Positions 48,323 through 57,309 are shown, counted from the first letter of the stretch. The stretch: 64,000 nucleotides of DNA from CAVVGZ01 sp963841845 (GCA_963841845.1 CAWJEG010000013.1:674772-738771), one strand, 5' to 3'. The notes: a model not told the origin generated them from the sequence alone. Made by a program: numbers and translations.

Positions 48323-48383
48323 TTGGGTAGAATGTGGGCAGGGAAATCTATCCAGATAGCAGACAGAATAACATTCTACCCAA
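48323..48383. repeat. 61 bp element with 13 bp inverted ends, orientation 2
   Basis: The same perfect 13 bp ends as at 45656-45716. The 35-base core reads GGGCAGGG ... AGACAGAATA, the exact reverse complement of the other copy's core. The whole 61 bp are identical apart from orientation, while flanks differ at about one base in ten. Confidence 0.9.
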
Positions 48384-48499
48384 CGTCATGATTGAGCTCG
48401 TTGGGTTTCGGATGGTGAAATTGACATCGCATTTTCGGTCCCCATCCATCCTCAACCCAACCTTGTATCTTTATAAATAGAGTATGCTAGAGAGGACAA

Positions 48500-48660
48500 A
48501 GGCACCAGTCAGGACGGTGAGGGTGAATCTGAACCCAACCTTAAGGCTTGAAGCTTGTTTCGTAGATTTGATCCCCTCACCATTTTATACAGAGATCGGA
48601 CGGTATCTGAAGCCTCTCTAGCGTCTTAGAGATGAGCTTGCATTCACAAGGATGATCCAA
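48500..48660 (+). ncRNA. Candidate bridge RNA of IS110 copy 1
   Basis: The non-coding leader folds into a stem (GGTGAGGGTGAATCT with AGATTTGATCCCCTCACC) whose loop carries AACCCAACCTT at 48532-48542, identical to the left target flank at 48454-48464. GTAG at the 3' side of the loop is complementary to the right side CTAC. A second segment has GACGGTATCT at 48599-48608, identical to the element's right end, and a later ACAAG complementary to CTTGT at the circle junction. This is the target-binding plus donor-binding loop layout reported for IS621-type bridge RNAs. Ends are approximate. Confidence 0.7.
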
Positions 48661-48711
48661 AACCTGAACCTGACCGATGCCACTTCTAGTGTACCAAAAG
48701 TGAGGTGTATT

Positions 48712-49693
48712 ATGCAAAGTGTTTTAGGGATTGATGTATCTAAAGATAAAATAGATATAATGCTCATCAGTGACCACGGTCAATGGCACAAGGTTTATAC
48801 AAATGATCCGTCCGGGTATCGGCAACTGCAACACTGGCTGACCACCCAGCAGGCTGGGCAGGCCCATGCCTGCCTGGAAGCCACAGGGCAATATGGTGAT
48901 GGGATTGCAGAATACTTATACGAACAGGAATACCTTGTGAGTGTGGTAAATCCAGCCCGCATCAAACGCTATGGGGAGAGCAAGTTACATCGCAACAAGA
49001 CCGATAAAGCCGATGCAGCCCTGATTGCAGAGTTCTGCATGAAGGAGAAACCACCCTATTGGAAGCCTCTAAGCCCGGAATTGAAGCATTTGAGGGCCCT
49101 GGTGCGTCGTTTGAGTGATCTGCAGACCAACTATCAGCAGGAAAGCAACAGGCTGAAGAGTGGTGAAAAAGACTCTAGGGTGCTTGCGGATTTGGCAGAC
49201 CATGTAGATTATCTGAATACAAGGATCAAAGTCATCGAAAAAGAGATCCAGGAATTCATCGATCAAACACCAGATCTGAAATCTCAACAAAATTTGTTGA
49301 GTTCTATCCCTGGCATTGGGAAAATCACCGCATCCAGGTTGTTGGCCGAGATAGGGGATATTTCTGGTTTTGAGGGTGCACCACAACTGGCCGCTTATGC
49401 TGGGCTCAACCCTAAAGGATTCCGCTCCGGGTCTTCGGTTCACAAGAAAACTCGTATTTCAAAACAAGGCAGGTCTTCTTTACGTTGCTGCCTTTACATG
49501 CCAGCCATTGTTGCCATGTCATATAATCCTGTCATCCAATCCCTTTGTGCCCGATTAGTAGAAAGGCAATTACCCAAGATGGCAATTGTGGCTGCTGTCT
49601 ATGCGGAAACTTCTCCATATTGCTTATGGAGTTTTGAAAACTCAAAGGCCGTTTGATCCGGATTATGGGACTCAATTCAATTTTGCCTCTTGA
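48712..49693 (+). CDS. IS110-family transposase/recombinase (frameshifted at C-terminus)
   Basis: About 325 residues. The N-terminal RuvC-like DEDD domain begins MQSVLGIDVSKDKIDIMLIS (first Asp) and includes CLEATGQYGDG (Glu) and HRNKTDKADAALIAEFC (two Asp). The C-terminal Tnp domain has SIPGIGKITASRLLAEIGD and LAAYAGLNPKGFRSGSS with the catalytic serine. After KMAIVAAV one base is off, and the expected MRKLLHIAYGVLKTQRPFDP continues in another frame. Copy 2 shows the same ending intact. The ATG at 48712 begins the conserved domain. Confidence 0.9.
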
Positions 49694-49710
49694 CTTTCAA
49701 GACGGTATCT

Positions 49711-50022
49711 ACCCTACTACCCTACATGCTCCCCACTCAAAGTCTCGCGTGAAACCATCAGGCGCTGAGATCCTTCGCCTAGCCAGCTCGGCAACACAGT
49801 CAGTATTTCATCATCGGCTTAGGATGACAGCAGGTCACCGGTAATAGCAAATTCTCCGTGCCTGTTCAGATTGGAATAAGCCAGATGCTGGCGCATCCCT
49901 TATCCCAATGTCCCCGGGGGATGCAATCCGTGGCAAGCCATAAACACACCGCAGGGTGTGTTAAAATTATCTCCAGGGCAGGTACCCTGAAGCGATTGAT
50001 GGTGTTGATGACAATGGAGATT
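49711..50022. other. Gap after IS110 copy 1
   Basis: About 310 bases. The first bases are the right half of the IS target. A small hairpin (AACACACC / GGGTGTGTT) lies at 49943-49963. A short CTGAGATCCTTCGCCTAGCC motif of the kind seen in dispersed genomic repeats is at about 49758. No gene recognised. Confidence 0.4.
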
Positions 50023-50493
50023 ATGAATCATTATCCTGAACCTGATGATAAGATCACCAGGGAACCACTTACCCCCGAACGGTTCCGTGAACTGTGGTCT
50101 AAAACGTATAATCAGTCCGGGAAGCCGGACTGGTCGCACATCATCCCTTACTATCATGAGGACATCGTTTTTGAGGACAGCATCCAAAGGATTGAGGGCA
50201 TTGAAGCGTTCAAAGCGATGTGCAGCCGGCTCACCAAACGCTGCGAGCAGCTCAGCATGGAAATCATCTCGATGGCCATGAATCCCAACGAAATCTTCTT
50301 CCAATGGAAGATGGAAATGAAGTTCAATAAATACCCGCTTACACCCTTATATGGATGTTCCAAACTCACGCTTGGAGCCGACAACAGGATCATTCACCAG
50401 CGGGATTATTTTGATATGTGGGGTGATATTTTCAACGGTATTCCTTATTTCCGCGGTCCTTACCGCAAATTCTTACGCAAACACTTCGGGTAG
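50023..50493 (+). CDS. SnoaL-like / NTF2-fold protein
   Basis: About 156 residues. LTPERFRELWSKTYNQSGKPDWSHIIPYYHEDIVFEDSIQRIEGIEAF is the typical opening of SnoaL_2 proteins, with the small alpha-beta barrel following (FFQWKMEMKFNKYPLTPLYGCSKLTL). Family members bind or isomerise small hydrophobic molecules. It heads a row with an SDR remnant, an FAD oxidoreductase, a PlsY-like gene and a glycosyltransferase. An upstream in-frame ATG at 49999 is an alternative start. Confidence 0.8.
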   Translation: MNHYPEPDDKITREPLTPERFRELWSKTYNQSGKPDWSHIIPYYHEDIVFEDSIQRIEGIEAFKAMCSRLTKRCEQLSMEIISMAMNPNEIFFQWKMEMKFNKYPLTPLYGCSKLTLGADNRIIHQRDYFDMWGDIFNGIPYFRGPYRKFLRKHFG

Positions 50494-50506
50494 TGGATAG
50501 TCCATT

Positions 50507-50665
50507 ATGAAGCTTCCGGAAGAGCTGCAGTTTATCGCCAACGACCGAAAGACCCAAAAAATCACGGATGCCCGCCTGGATGGGCGGGTGTGCGTTGTCA
50601 GCGGAGCGGCATCGGGTGCAGGTTAGCATGCTGCGAAACGGCTGGCAGGAACAGATTGAAAGGCG
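50507..50665 (+). pseudogene. Short-chain dehydrogenase remnant
   Basis: Reads MKLPEELQFIANDRKTQK then GRVCVVSGAASGAG, the start of an SDR with its GxxxGxG nucleotide loop, then a stop and HAAKRLAGTD. About 80 percent of a normal SDR is missing before the next gene begins 56 bases later, so this is a real deletion (or an assembly collapse), not a simple frameshift. Confidence 0.7.
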
Positions 50666-50720
50666 CTGATCCAATCCGGTTTTGTTTTGTATGCCTTGGT
50701 GTAATCACAGGAGGGTACGG

Positions 50721-52343
50721 ATGATGTATGATGCCATAGTGGTTGGGGGAGGAATTGCCGGTTTGACCTCGGCGGCTTTTCTGGCCAAGGCCGGGCGCAG
50801 TGTACTGCTTTGCGAGAAAGGAAATACCTGCGGCGGCCTGGTAAACACATTTGAGCGTGATGGACTTTCTCTTCGATGGCGGCATCCGGGCTCTTGAGAC
50901 TCGACATCCTGTTCCCAATGCTCAAACAGCTGGGAATTAACATCGAATTTGTCAGGAACAGGATATCGATCGGCATCGAGGACCAGGTGATCCGCATAGA
51001 CGACGAAGAGGATGTGCAGGATTACCAGGATCTGCTTACCCGGTTCTATCCGGAAAGCAGGCAGGAGATTGGGGAAATCATCCTGCAGATCAAAAAAATA
51101 ATGCAGTACATGGATGTTCTGTACGGGATAGATAACCCTGCTTTCCTGGATATGAGGAAGGATCGGGACTACCTGCTGAGGGCCGTTCTACCCTGGATGG
51201 TAAAATATGCCCTGACAAACCCGAAAATATCCCGGCTGCAAGTGCCGGTTGTGGATTTTCTTAAGCGCTATACCAGCAATCAGAGCTTGCTGGATATGAT
51301 CAGCCAGCACTTTTTCCAGGAAACCCCTGCATTCTTCGCCCTCAGCTATATCAAACTATACCTTGAATACCAGCTATCCGCTGGGGGGCACCGGCAAAGT
51401 TGTTGAAAAAATGGCTGCATCCATTGAAAGCCATGGCGGAACAATCCGCACCAATACGGAGATCGTCACCGTTGATCCTGACAAACAACTGGTGGCCGAT
51501 GTGCAGGGTGAGACGCAGGCGTACCGCAGACTGGTCTGGGCTGCGGACCAGAAGGCTCTTTACCGCTCCATCGATTTGAACAGGATTGCAGATCCCAGGG
51601 TAAAAAAGGGGCTGCCGACCGCCGGGCATTGATAGCAGATAAGACCGGCAATGACTCCGTTTTTACCCTGTACCTGGCACTGGACCTGGATCCAGGGGAA
51701 AGCTATTTTGCCAGCAAAAACAGCGAACATTTCTTCTACACGCCGGTTAGAAGCGGCCTGACGGCGATCGGACCTGTTCCCAGGGGTGGGGAGCGCCAGA
51801 CGATAGAGGAATGGCTGAAAAAATTCTTCCTGTATACCACCTATGAAATTTCCTGCCCGGTTATGAGAGACAGCTCACTGGCTCCTCCGGGAAAAACAGG
51901 GCTGATCGTGAGTGTGCTGTTTGATTATCGGCTCACAAAACATGTTGAGGATGCAGGCTGGTACGAGGAGTTTAAGACCCTGTGCGAGAAATGTATCATC
52001 AACACACTGGGATGCGTCCATCTATCCTGGTATCAAGGACGCCATTTTGCACAAGTTTTCATCCACTCCGGTGACGATAGAAAAGATAAACGGAAGCACA
52101 GACGGCGCTATTGTTGGCTGGGCTTACACGAATGAGATTATGCCGGCGGAAAGAAGGTTAACCAGAATTCTAAATGCGGTCCGGACCCCAATGCCCGGCA
52201 TTTTCCAGGCTGGCCAGTGGACATACAGCCCGGCAGGACTGCCAATCTCCATCCTGACCGGCAAATTTGCAGCAGACCAGGTGATTAAGGAATTAAAGAA
52301 ACGGGAGCGGTGGAATAAAACCCGATGGATTCAATGGCCTTGA
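50721..52343 (+). CDS. CrtI-like FAD-dependent oxidoreductase (several frameshifts)
   Basis: Five frames assemble to about 540 residues. The FAD loop is AIVVGGGIAGLTSAAFLAKAG, then CEKGNTCGGLVNTF. Internal parts match phytoene-desaturase-type proteins (SYPLGGTGKVVEKMAASIES, LVWAADQKALY). The end MPGIFQAGQWTYSPAGLPIS with GKFAADQVI is the classic C-terminal FAD motif. It would oxidise or reduce a long hydrophobic substrate. Frame changes near 50865, 51365, 51630 and 52060 are many for one gene; error and decay cannot be separated. Strong ribosome site AGGAGGG. Confidence 0.7.
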
Positions 52344-52931
52344 TCCTTTTTGCTTTTTTTTGCGGATCCCTCCCGTTTTCCGTTTGGGCAGGAAAATTCC
52401 TGCTGAAATCGGGATGTGCGCCAGATTGGGGATGGAAACCCGGGGGCGGTTATGTCTTCAAAACGGGAAATAAGCTGGTTGGCCTGTTTGTGCTGATCCT
52501 GGATATCAGCAAGGCAGCCGCCCCTGTCGGGCTGGCATATTTCACCTGGAATATGCGAGGTCCGGCGATGTGTCTTAATTTCTGTTGCGCCGATTTTGGA
52601 CATGTTTTCTCCCCTTTCCTTGGCTTCAAGGGCGGAAAAGGGATCGCCACAGTGCTGGGCGTATGGATTGGATTGACACTCTGGAAGGTGCCGCTTGGGG
52701 CAGTAGCAGCCGGGCATTGATTGGAAATGCATTGTTCATGCCCCCCGGGTGGTCGGTGATGATTGCACTGGGAGCCATATTGACCACTCTTGTTACCTGG
52801 GCGCCTGACCCCCTTTTGCTGTTGGTGTGGTTTACTCAAACGCTGATTCTCTCCTGGACACACCGGGATGACTGTCGCTGCGGGCTGCAATTGCGTCCGT
52901 CCGGGTCGCCAGAACCATCCAGAGAAAATGA
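52325..52931 (+). CDS. PlsY-like acyltransferase (frameshifted)
   Basis: About 200 residues with several membrane helices. CGSLPFSVWAGKFLL, KTGNKLVGLFVLILDISKAA, FGHVFSPFLGFKGGKGIATVLGVW and ILSWTHRDD fit the PlsY glycerol-3-phosphate acyltransferase family, including the GGKG loop. The usual SGNPGATN loop is recovered only after a shift (DGNPGA). It overlaps the oxidoreductase gene by 19 bases. In this setting it may acylate another acceptor than glycerol phosphate. Confidence 0.65.
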
Positions 52932-52943
52932 ACGAAGAATCCC

Positions 52944-54150
52944 ATGTTCGATACGATCATCCAGGACCAGATAATTCACATCATCATCTTTCAAAGCGTG
53001 GTATTGCTGTTTATTTGGAGCAACATCACAATCACCCGACGAGCCAGACGGCATAATCCTCCGCCTGTTTTTCCACTGGTCTCCATTCTTGTGCCTGCCC
53101 GCAATGAAGAAAAAAATACTTGCCAGGTGTGTCCAATCGCTGCTGGCGCAGGATTTCCTCTTTCGAGGTGCTTGTCCTGGATGACCAATCCAGCGACGAT
53201 ACAAGATTTAATCCTTGACCGGATGGCAGTTTCCCAACCAGGCTTGAAGGTACTTTCAGGCGAACCGCTAGGCGGGGATGGGTGGGAAAGAACTGGGCCT
53301 GCAGCCGGCTTGCCCAACAGGCAGGCGGCGAGCTTTTTTTCTTCACGGATGCAGATACTTTTCACCGGCCACAAACCCTGCGAGCGATGGTCACTGCCCT
53401 GATGGGAGAACAGGCCGATTTACTAACCGGCTTTCCCCGCCAGGAAATGCATACATGGGGTGAACGGCTGCTGGTGCCCTTTTTTTCATGGGCTTTTTAT
53501 TGTTTCTATCCGCTGGCACTGGCGTACAGGATGCGCATGCCTGCCCTTACCGTAGCGGTGGGACAGAGGATGCTGTTCCGCGAGAGAGGCTTACGAGGCC
53601 ACCGGCGGGCACAGCAGTGTGCGAACATTTATAGTGGAAGACATCATGCTGGCAAGGCGGTTGAAAACGTCCGGGATGCGCTGGCGGGTGACCTATGCGG
53701 CGGATTTGATCTCCTGCCGGATGTATCATGGAAGTATTGAAGCGGTCAATGGTTTTACCAAGAACCTGTTTGCAGCCTTTAATTTTCGACTGCTTCCTTT
53801 TGTGTTTGTTTTTGCCTGGCTGGCAGTGATGTTTTTGAAACCCATCACCAGCCTGCTGTTAATGATTACCGGGCCGGAACCCCAAACCCAGGCAATTAAC
53901 CCGATGATTTGCATCGGGCTTTCAGTACTCCTGTGGCTGATTCCATACATTGAACTGGGTATTACCTTTTGGCCTGGCGCTGCTTTATCCGTTCACAATC
54001 CTGTCAAACGAAATTGCTGCCTTGCTGTCCTTGCGAAACAGCCTGAGGGGACGCCTGTTTTGGAAGGACCGCGAACATCGCCCAACCGCATTGGAGGTGG
54101 CTTTAGGAATTGGCGGGTTTCGGGGAGCAAGGCATTTTGGAGAGGTGTAA
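52944..54150 (+). CDS. Family 2 glycosyltransferase (several frameshifts)
   Basis: Assembles to roughly 390 residues: one N-terminal helix (IIHIIIFQSVVLLFIWSNI), then VSILVPARNEEKN, VLDD, ELFFFTDADTFHRPQTLRAM (DxD), a TVAVGQRMLF segment and FIVEDIMLARRLKTSGMRWRV (ED motif). The C-terminal membrane helices (LLPFVFVFAWLAVMFLKP, VLPFGLALLYPFTIL) resemble CruC-like or ceramide-type glycosyltransferases. Frame breaks are near 53110, 53280, 53600 and 53950. Its 3' end is duplicated in the repeat field that follows. Confidence 0.65.
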
Positions 54151-54455
54151 GTTTGCCCTCAAGCCAGCCTACCTGGTGCTATTGTAAGGGGAATGCTGCG
54201 GCCATGCCAACAATTTTTTGTCACCCTGAACCGGGTATCGCAGATGCGCTGACTTCTATTGTTACCAGGTGAAGGGTCTTGCGCCAGGTTTACAGCCCTG
54301 CAGCACCAAAGATTGTGCGCTCTGATTATATGAGTTTGTGTTGCCCAACCGCAATGGAGGTGGCTTTAGGAATTGTTGGGTTTCAGGGAGGGGCAGTATT
54401 TTAGAGAGGTGTAAGTTTGTCCCCAAAAAAACCAGCCTGGTGCTATTTGTAAGGG
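54076..54455 (+). repeat. Direct repeat of the glycosyltransferase 3' end (~115 bp, two copies)
   Basis: 54076-54190 and 54339-54455 share GCCCAACCGCA-TGGAGGTGGC, TTTAGGAATTG, GAGAGGTGTAAGTTTG and GCCTGGTGCTAT. The first lies inside the end of the glycosyltransferase frame, the second in non-coding DNA. Similarity is roughly 85 percent by eye. Confidence 0.75.
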
Positions 54456-54507
54456 CACGGGGAGCAAGTACAAGTATGGATTATGCCAGGATCCCCGTGC
54501 CCCTACA
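54448..54507. repeat. Hairpin repeat, GGGCACGGGG family, copy 2
   Basis: Arms TGTAAGGGCACGGGGA and TCCCCGTGCCCCTACA pair at 15 of 16 positions around a 28-base loop. Same family as 36827-36886. Confidence 0.75.
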
Positions 54508-54532
54508 CGTGGGTTGGGTGCTAATTGGGGTG

Positions 54533-54928
54533 GCCCTGAAACAGGCTATATGTATTGAAAATTATATTCTGATACATTGCTATCAGACACGAGACCCTTC
54601 GCCAAGAGAAGGCTCAGGGTGACAAACAAAGTCGTCCTATCCCAACCCCAAAAGGGGCTAGCTTCCTAAAAAGGATGTCCCAACCAGGACTAGTTTCACG
54701 TCGCTCGCGATTGCGTCCCAAGGGGGACTTGCTTCGGTTGCTCCGCGTCCCACCCGCTTCGCTGCCAACAGGCACTAGCTGCCGCGTCGTTGGGGACTTC
54801 CCCGTTGGGGTCGTCGCCCTGAAACAGGCTATATGTATTGAAGATTAAGTCTGATACGTTGCTATCAGACAGGAAGCCCTTCGCCAGGAGAAGGCTCATG
54901 GTGACAAACAATGTCGTCCTATCCCAAA
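54533..54928 (+). repeat. Second direct repeat pair (~107 bp) in the repeat field
   Basis: 54533-54641 and 54820-54928 share CCTGAAACAGGCTATATGTA, TGCTATCAGACA, CCCTTCGCCA-GAGAAGGCTC and GTCGTCCTATCCCAA. Between them are GCTAGTCC/GACGTCG-type short repeats related to those at 36.4 and 46.7 kb. No gene is supported anywhere from 54151 to 55108. Confidence 0.75.
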
Positions 54929-55108
54929 AGGGACTTCCTTCGGTCGCCCCAACAGGGGTTTCCCCTCCCGGGGTCGAAAGGACCAGCCCCACTCACTACT
55001 CTTCCTTTGGTCGCACGGACTTCCCTGAGGGGGTCGCTGCACGTCGACAGTTGGCAAAAAAAGAATGGTGCGGTCTAACTGGAGGGTTGTATGTGCGCTA
55101 TTTTTTTG

Positions 55109-55189
55109 GACCGCACCCCTATATTATATATAGAGTATGCTGGACAAAGGCACCGGTCAGTCCGGTGAGGGTGAATCTGACCGCACCCT
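55109..55189 (+). repeat. Orphan IS110 left-end fragment and target site
   Basis: GACCGCACCC at 55109-55118, a CT core, then an IS left end (ATATTATATATAGAGTATGC) running to a second GACCGCACCCTT at 55179-55190, where the full copy 2 begins. The fragment is about 70 bp and nearly repeats the first part of copy 2. Confidence 0.8.
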
Positions 55190-55224
55190 TGTATCTTATA
55201 TATAGAGTATGCTAGAGGAGGCAG

Positions 55225-55390
55225 AAGGCACAGGTCAGTCCGGTGAGGGTGAATCTGACCGCACCCTTATGGTTTCAAAACCTGAAACGTAGATTTGATC
55301 CCTCACCTTGGTAAGACAGAGATCGGACGGTATCTGAAAGGTCTCTAGCGTATTAGAGATGAGCTTCCATTCACAAGGAAGATCCAGAAC
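55225..55390 (+). ncRNA. Candidate bridge RNA of IS110 copy 2
   Basis: The same leader as copy 1 with the stem GGTGAGGGTGAATCT / AGATTTGATCCCTCACC kept, but the loop now reads GACCGCACCCTT (55257-55268), matching this copy's own left flank rather than that of copy 1. The donor-type segment GACGGTATCT is unchanged at 55326-55335. Loop change together with target change is the expected mark of a target guide. Confidence 0.68.
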
Positions 55391-55438
55391 CTGAACCTGA
55401 CCGATGCCACTTCTAGTGTACCAAAAACGAGGTGTATC

Positions 55439-56420
55439 ATGCAAAGTGTATTCAGGAATAGATGTGTCCAAAGATAAGCTGGATGTAGTACTGCTCAGTG
55501 ACCAGGGTCAACGCCATAAAATAATTTCTAATGACTCCAGCGGATTTGAACAATTGCAGCATTGGTTGATCAAACAGCAGGAGACTTAGGCAGGTGCATG
55601 CTTGCCTGGAAGCCACAGGCCAATATGGGGATGGTATTGCAGAGTATCTGTATGAAAAGGAACGTGGTCAGCGTTACAAACCCCGCCCGGATCAAGCACT
55701 ATGGGGAGAGCAAGTTACATCGCAACAAGACCGATAAAGCTTGATGCAGCCCTGATTGCAGAGTTCTGTTTGAAGGAAAAACCACCCTATTGGAAGCCTT
55801 TAAGCCCGGGAGTTGAAGCGTTTAAGGGCTCTGGTGCGTCGTTTGAGTGATCTTCAGACCAACTATCAGCAGGAAAGTAACCGGCTGAAAAGCGGTGAGA
55901 AAGCCCAAGGGTGCTTCCGGATCTGACAGACCATATAGATTATTTGAATACACGGATCAAAGCCATCGAAAAAGAGATCCAGGAATTCATGGATCAAACC
56001 CCTGATCTGAAATCTCAGAAAGATCTGCTGATATCTATCCCAGGTATTGGAAATACCACCGCAGTCAAATTGCTAGCTGAAATTGGAGATATTTCTGCTT
56101 TTAAGGACGCACCGCAGCTAGCTGCTTATGCCGGGCTCAATCCTAAAGGTTTCCGTTCCGGGTCCTCATCCATAAGAAAACACGTATATCCAAACAAGGA
56201 AGGGCTGTATTACGATGCTGCCTTTACATGCCAGCCATTGTGGCCATGTCACATAATCCTGTTATTACAGATGGCTTTATCTACAGGTTATCAGAAAGGC
56301 GCTTATCCAAGATGGCAATTGTGGCAGCGTCTATGCGGAAACTTCTCCATATTGCTTATGGAGTCTTGAAAACTCAAAGGCCGTTTGATCCGGATTATGG
56401 GACTCAATTCAATTTCCCTC
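55439..56420 (+). pseudogene. IS110-family transposase, copy 2 (multiple frameshifts)
   Basis: The same protein as copy 1 in at least five pieces: GIDVSKDKLDVVLLSDQGQR, CLEATGQ region, RIKHYGESKLHRNKTDKA, then HIDYLNTRIKAIEKEIQEFM, SIPGIGNTTAVKLLAEIGD and LAAYAGLNPKGFRSGSS. The C-terminus SMRKLLHIAYGVLKTQRPFD is intact. Breaks occur at about 55455, 55590, 55660, 55740, 55805, 55905 and 56165. Density is higher than elsewhere, so the copy is likely dead or poorly sequenced. Confidence 0.8.
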
Positions 56421-56452
56421 TTGACTTCAAGACGGTATCTACAAGAGGAGGA

Positions 56453-57308
56453 CTAGCTGTAAGTCCCACCGCGTCTAACCACCAGGCTGCCGGTTTTCGA
56501 ACCGATATCCCTGCCGATGGGTCGCATTTGACCTGCAGCAGGAAAAATAGGCGGCTGCCCTGGTCACTGAGTGTTTCGTAATTGGCCATTCCCTTGGCAA
56601 TAATCAGGGGCGCTTCATCCCACAGTTTTAGAGCCGAGCTGGAATGCTTGAAAATAACGCCCAGGCCGCGATAGCCGGTGGTTTTGATTTCCGCCACATG
56701 TTCGATGCCGGCAGCAAAGGCGTCTTCGATGGTGGCATCGTTGAGGATGGCTCCGCCGCGCACGACATAAACCACCCTTTTGCTCCGGGCAGATCTCCTC
56801 AATGAACAGCCGGTCAAAGACGGTTTCGCCGGCATTATCGGCAATGTAAAGCAGCCAGCCAGCCCGGTCAATCTCTGCCTTAAGGGCGGGGACTGCGTTT
56901 TCGGTGAGCGGCTGCTCGGGACACGCCACGCACACTGTCCTTCAGGTCGTATGTCTCGGAGGCGGCAAAGTCGATGATGTTGCCTGCAATCGCCAGGCGG
57001 ACGGCCGTCTCAAAGCGGTTCTCCGCCTTGTTGATCACTTTTTTCAATTCGGGGTAGAGCTGCAGCGCTTCACGGGTGCTGCGCGCCTTTACTTCTCGGA
57101 ACAGGTCCAAGCCGCCGGTCACCTCGGCGATGGCGCTATAGACCTTATTTACCGTTTCCGGGGGTGTACTGCTGCCGTTGAGGTTCTGCAGCTCGAACAG
57201 GGCGCGATTCATCACCGCCCGCTGGGCTTCATCATCCATCCCGGCAAAACGGGATGCGCTGAGCGCCTGGCGGACCAGGCAGCTGTAACAATCTAATTTG
57301 GTGTGCAA
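56453..57308 (-). CDS. DUF89 / ARMT1-like metal-dependent phosphatase (frameshifted)
   Basis: About 285 residues from several frames. LHTKLDCYSCLVRQALSASR is the N-terminal helical domain with its CxxC-like pair. LYIADNAGETVFDRLFIEE holds the metal-binding DNAGE and RGGAILNDATIEDAFAAGI the second site (NDAT-x-ED). The end reads KCDP then IGRDIGSKTGSLVVRRGGTY. DUF89 proteins remove phosphate from damaged or unwanted sugar phosphates. It is the last gene of the PTS-transaldolase row. A TTG start is assumed. Breaks near 56880, 56770 and 56520. Confidence 0.75.
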
Positions 57309-57309
57309 C

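Larger units (their letters stand above)
48464..49710 (+). mobile_element. IS110-family insertion sequence, copy 1
   Basis: About 1247 bp with a CT core at each junction (left flank ends AACCCAACCT, element begins TGTATC and ends GACGGTATCT, right flank begins ACCCTACTAC). It has no inverted repeats or target duplication, as expected of the IS110 family. Comparison with the second copy fixes the right end, where similarity stops. An unoccupied relative of the target at 45787 reads AACCCAACCTACGCTACTA and supports the exact boundaries. Confidence 0.88.
55190..56440 (+). mobile_element. IS110-family insertion sequence, copy 2
   Basis: About 1251 bp, close to copy 1 over its whole length but with a different target: left flank GACCGCACCCT, right flank ACAAGAGGAG. 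The right end is the same GACGGTATCT. It lies 12 bases downstream of the stop of the convergent DUF89 gene. Confidence 0.88.

Noticed and set aside
48454..48542. AACCCAACCTT match between flank and leader as a chance repeat
   Set aside because: The second IS copy shows a different loop that again equals its own flank, and the match ends at the CT core both times, so chance is unlikely.
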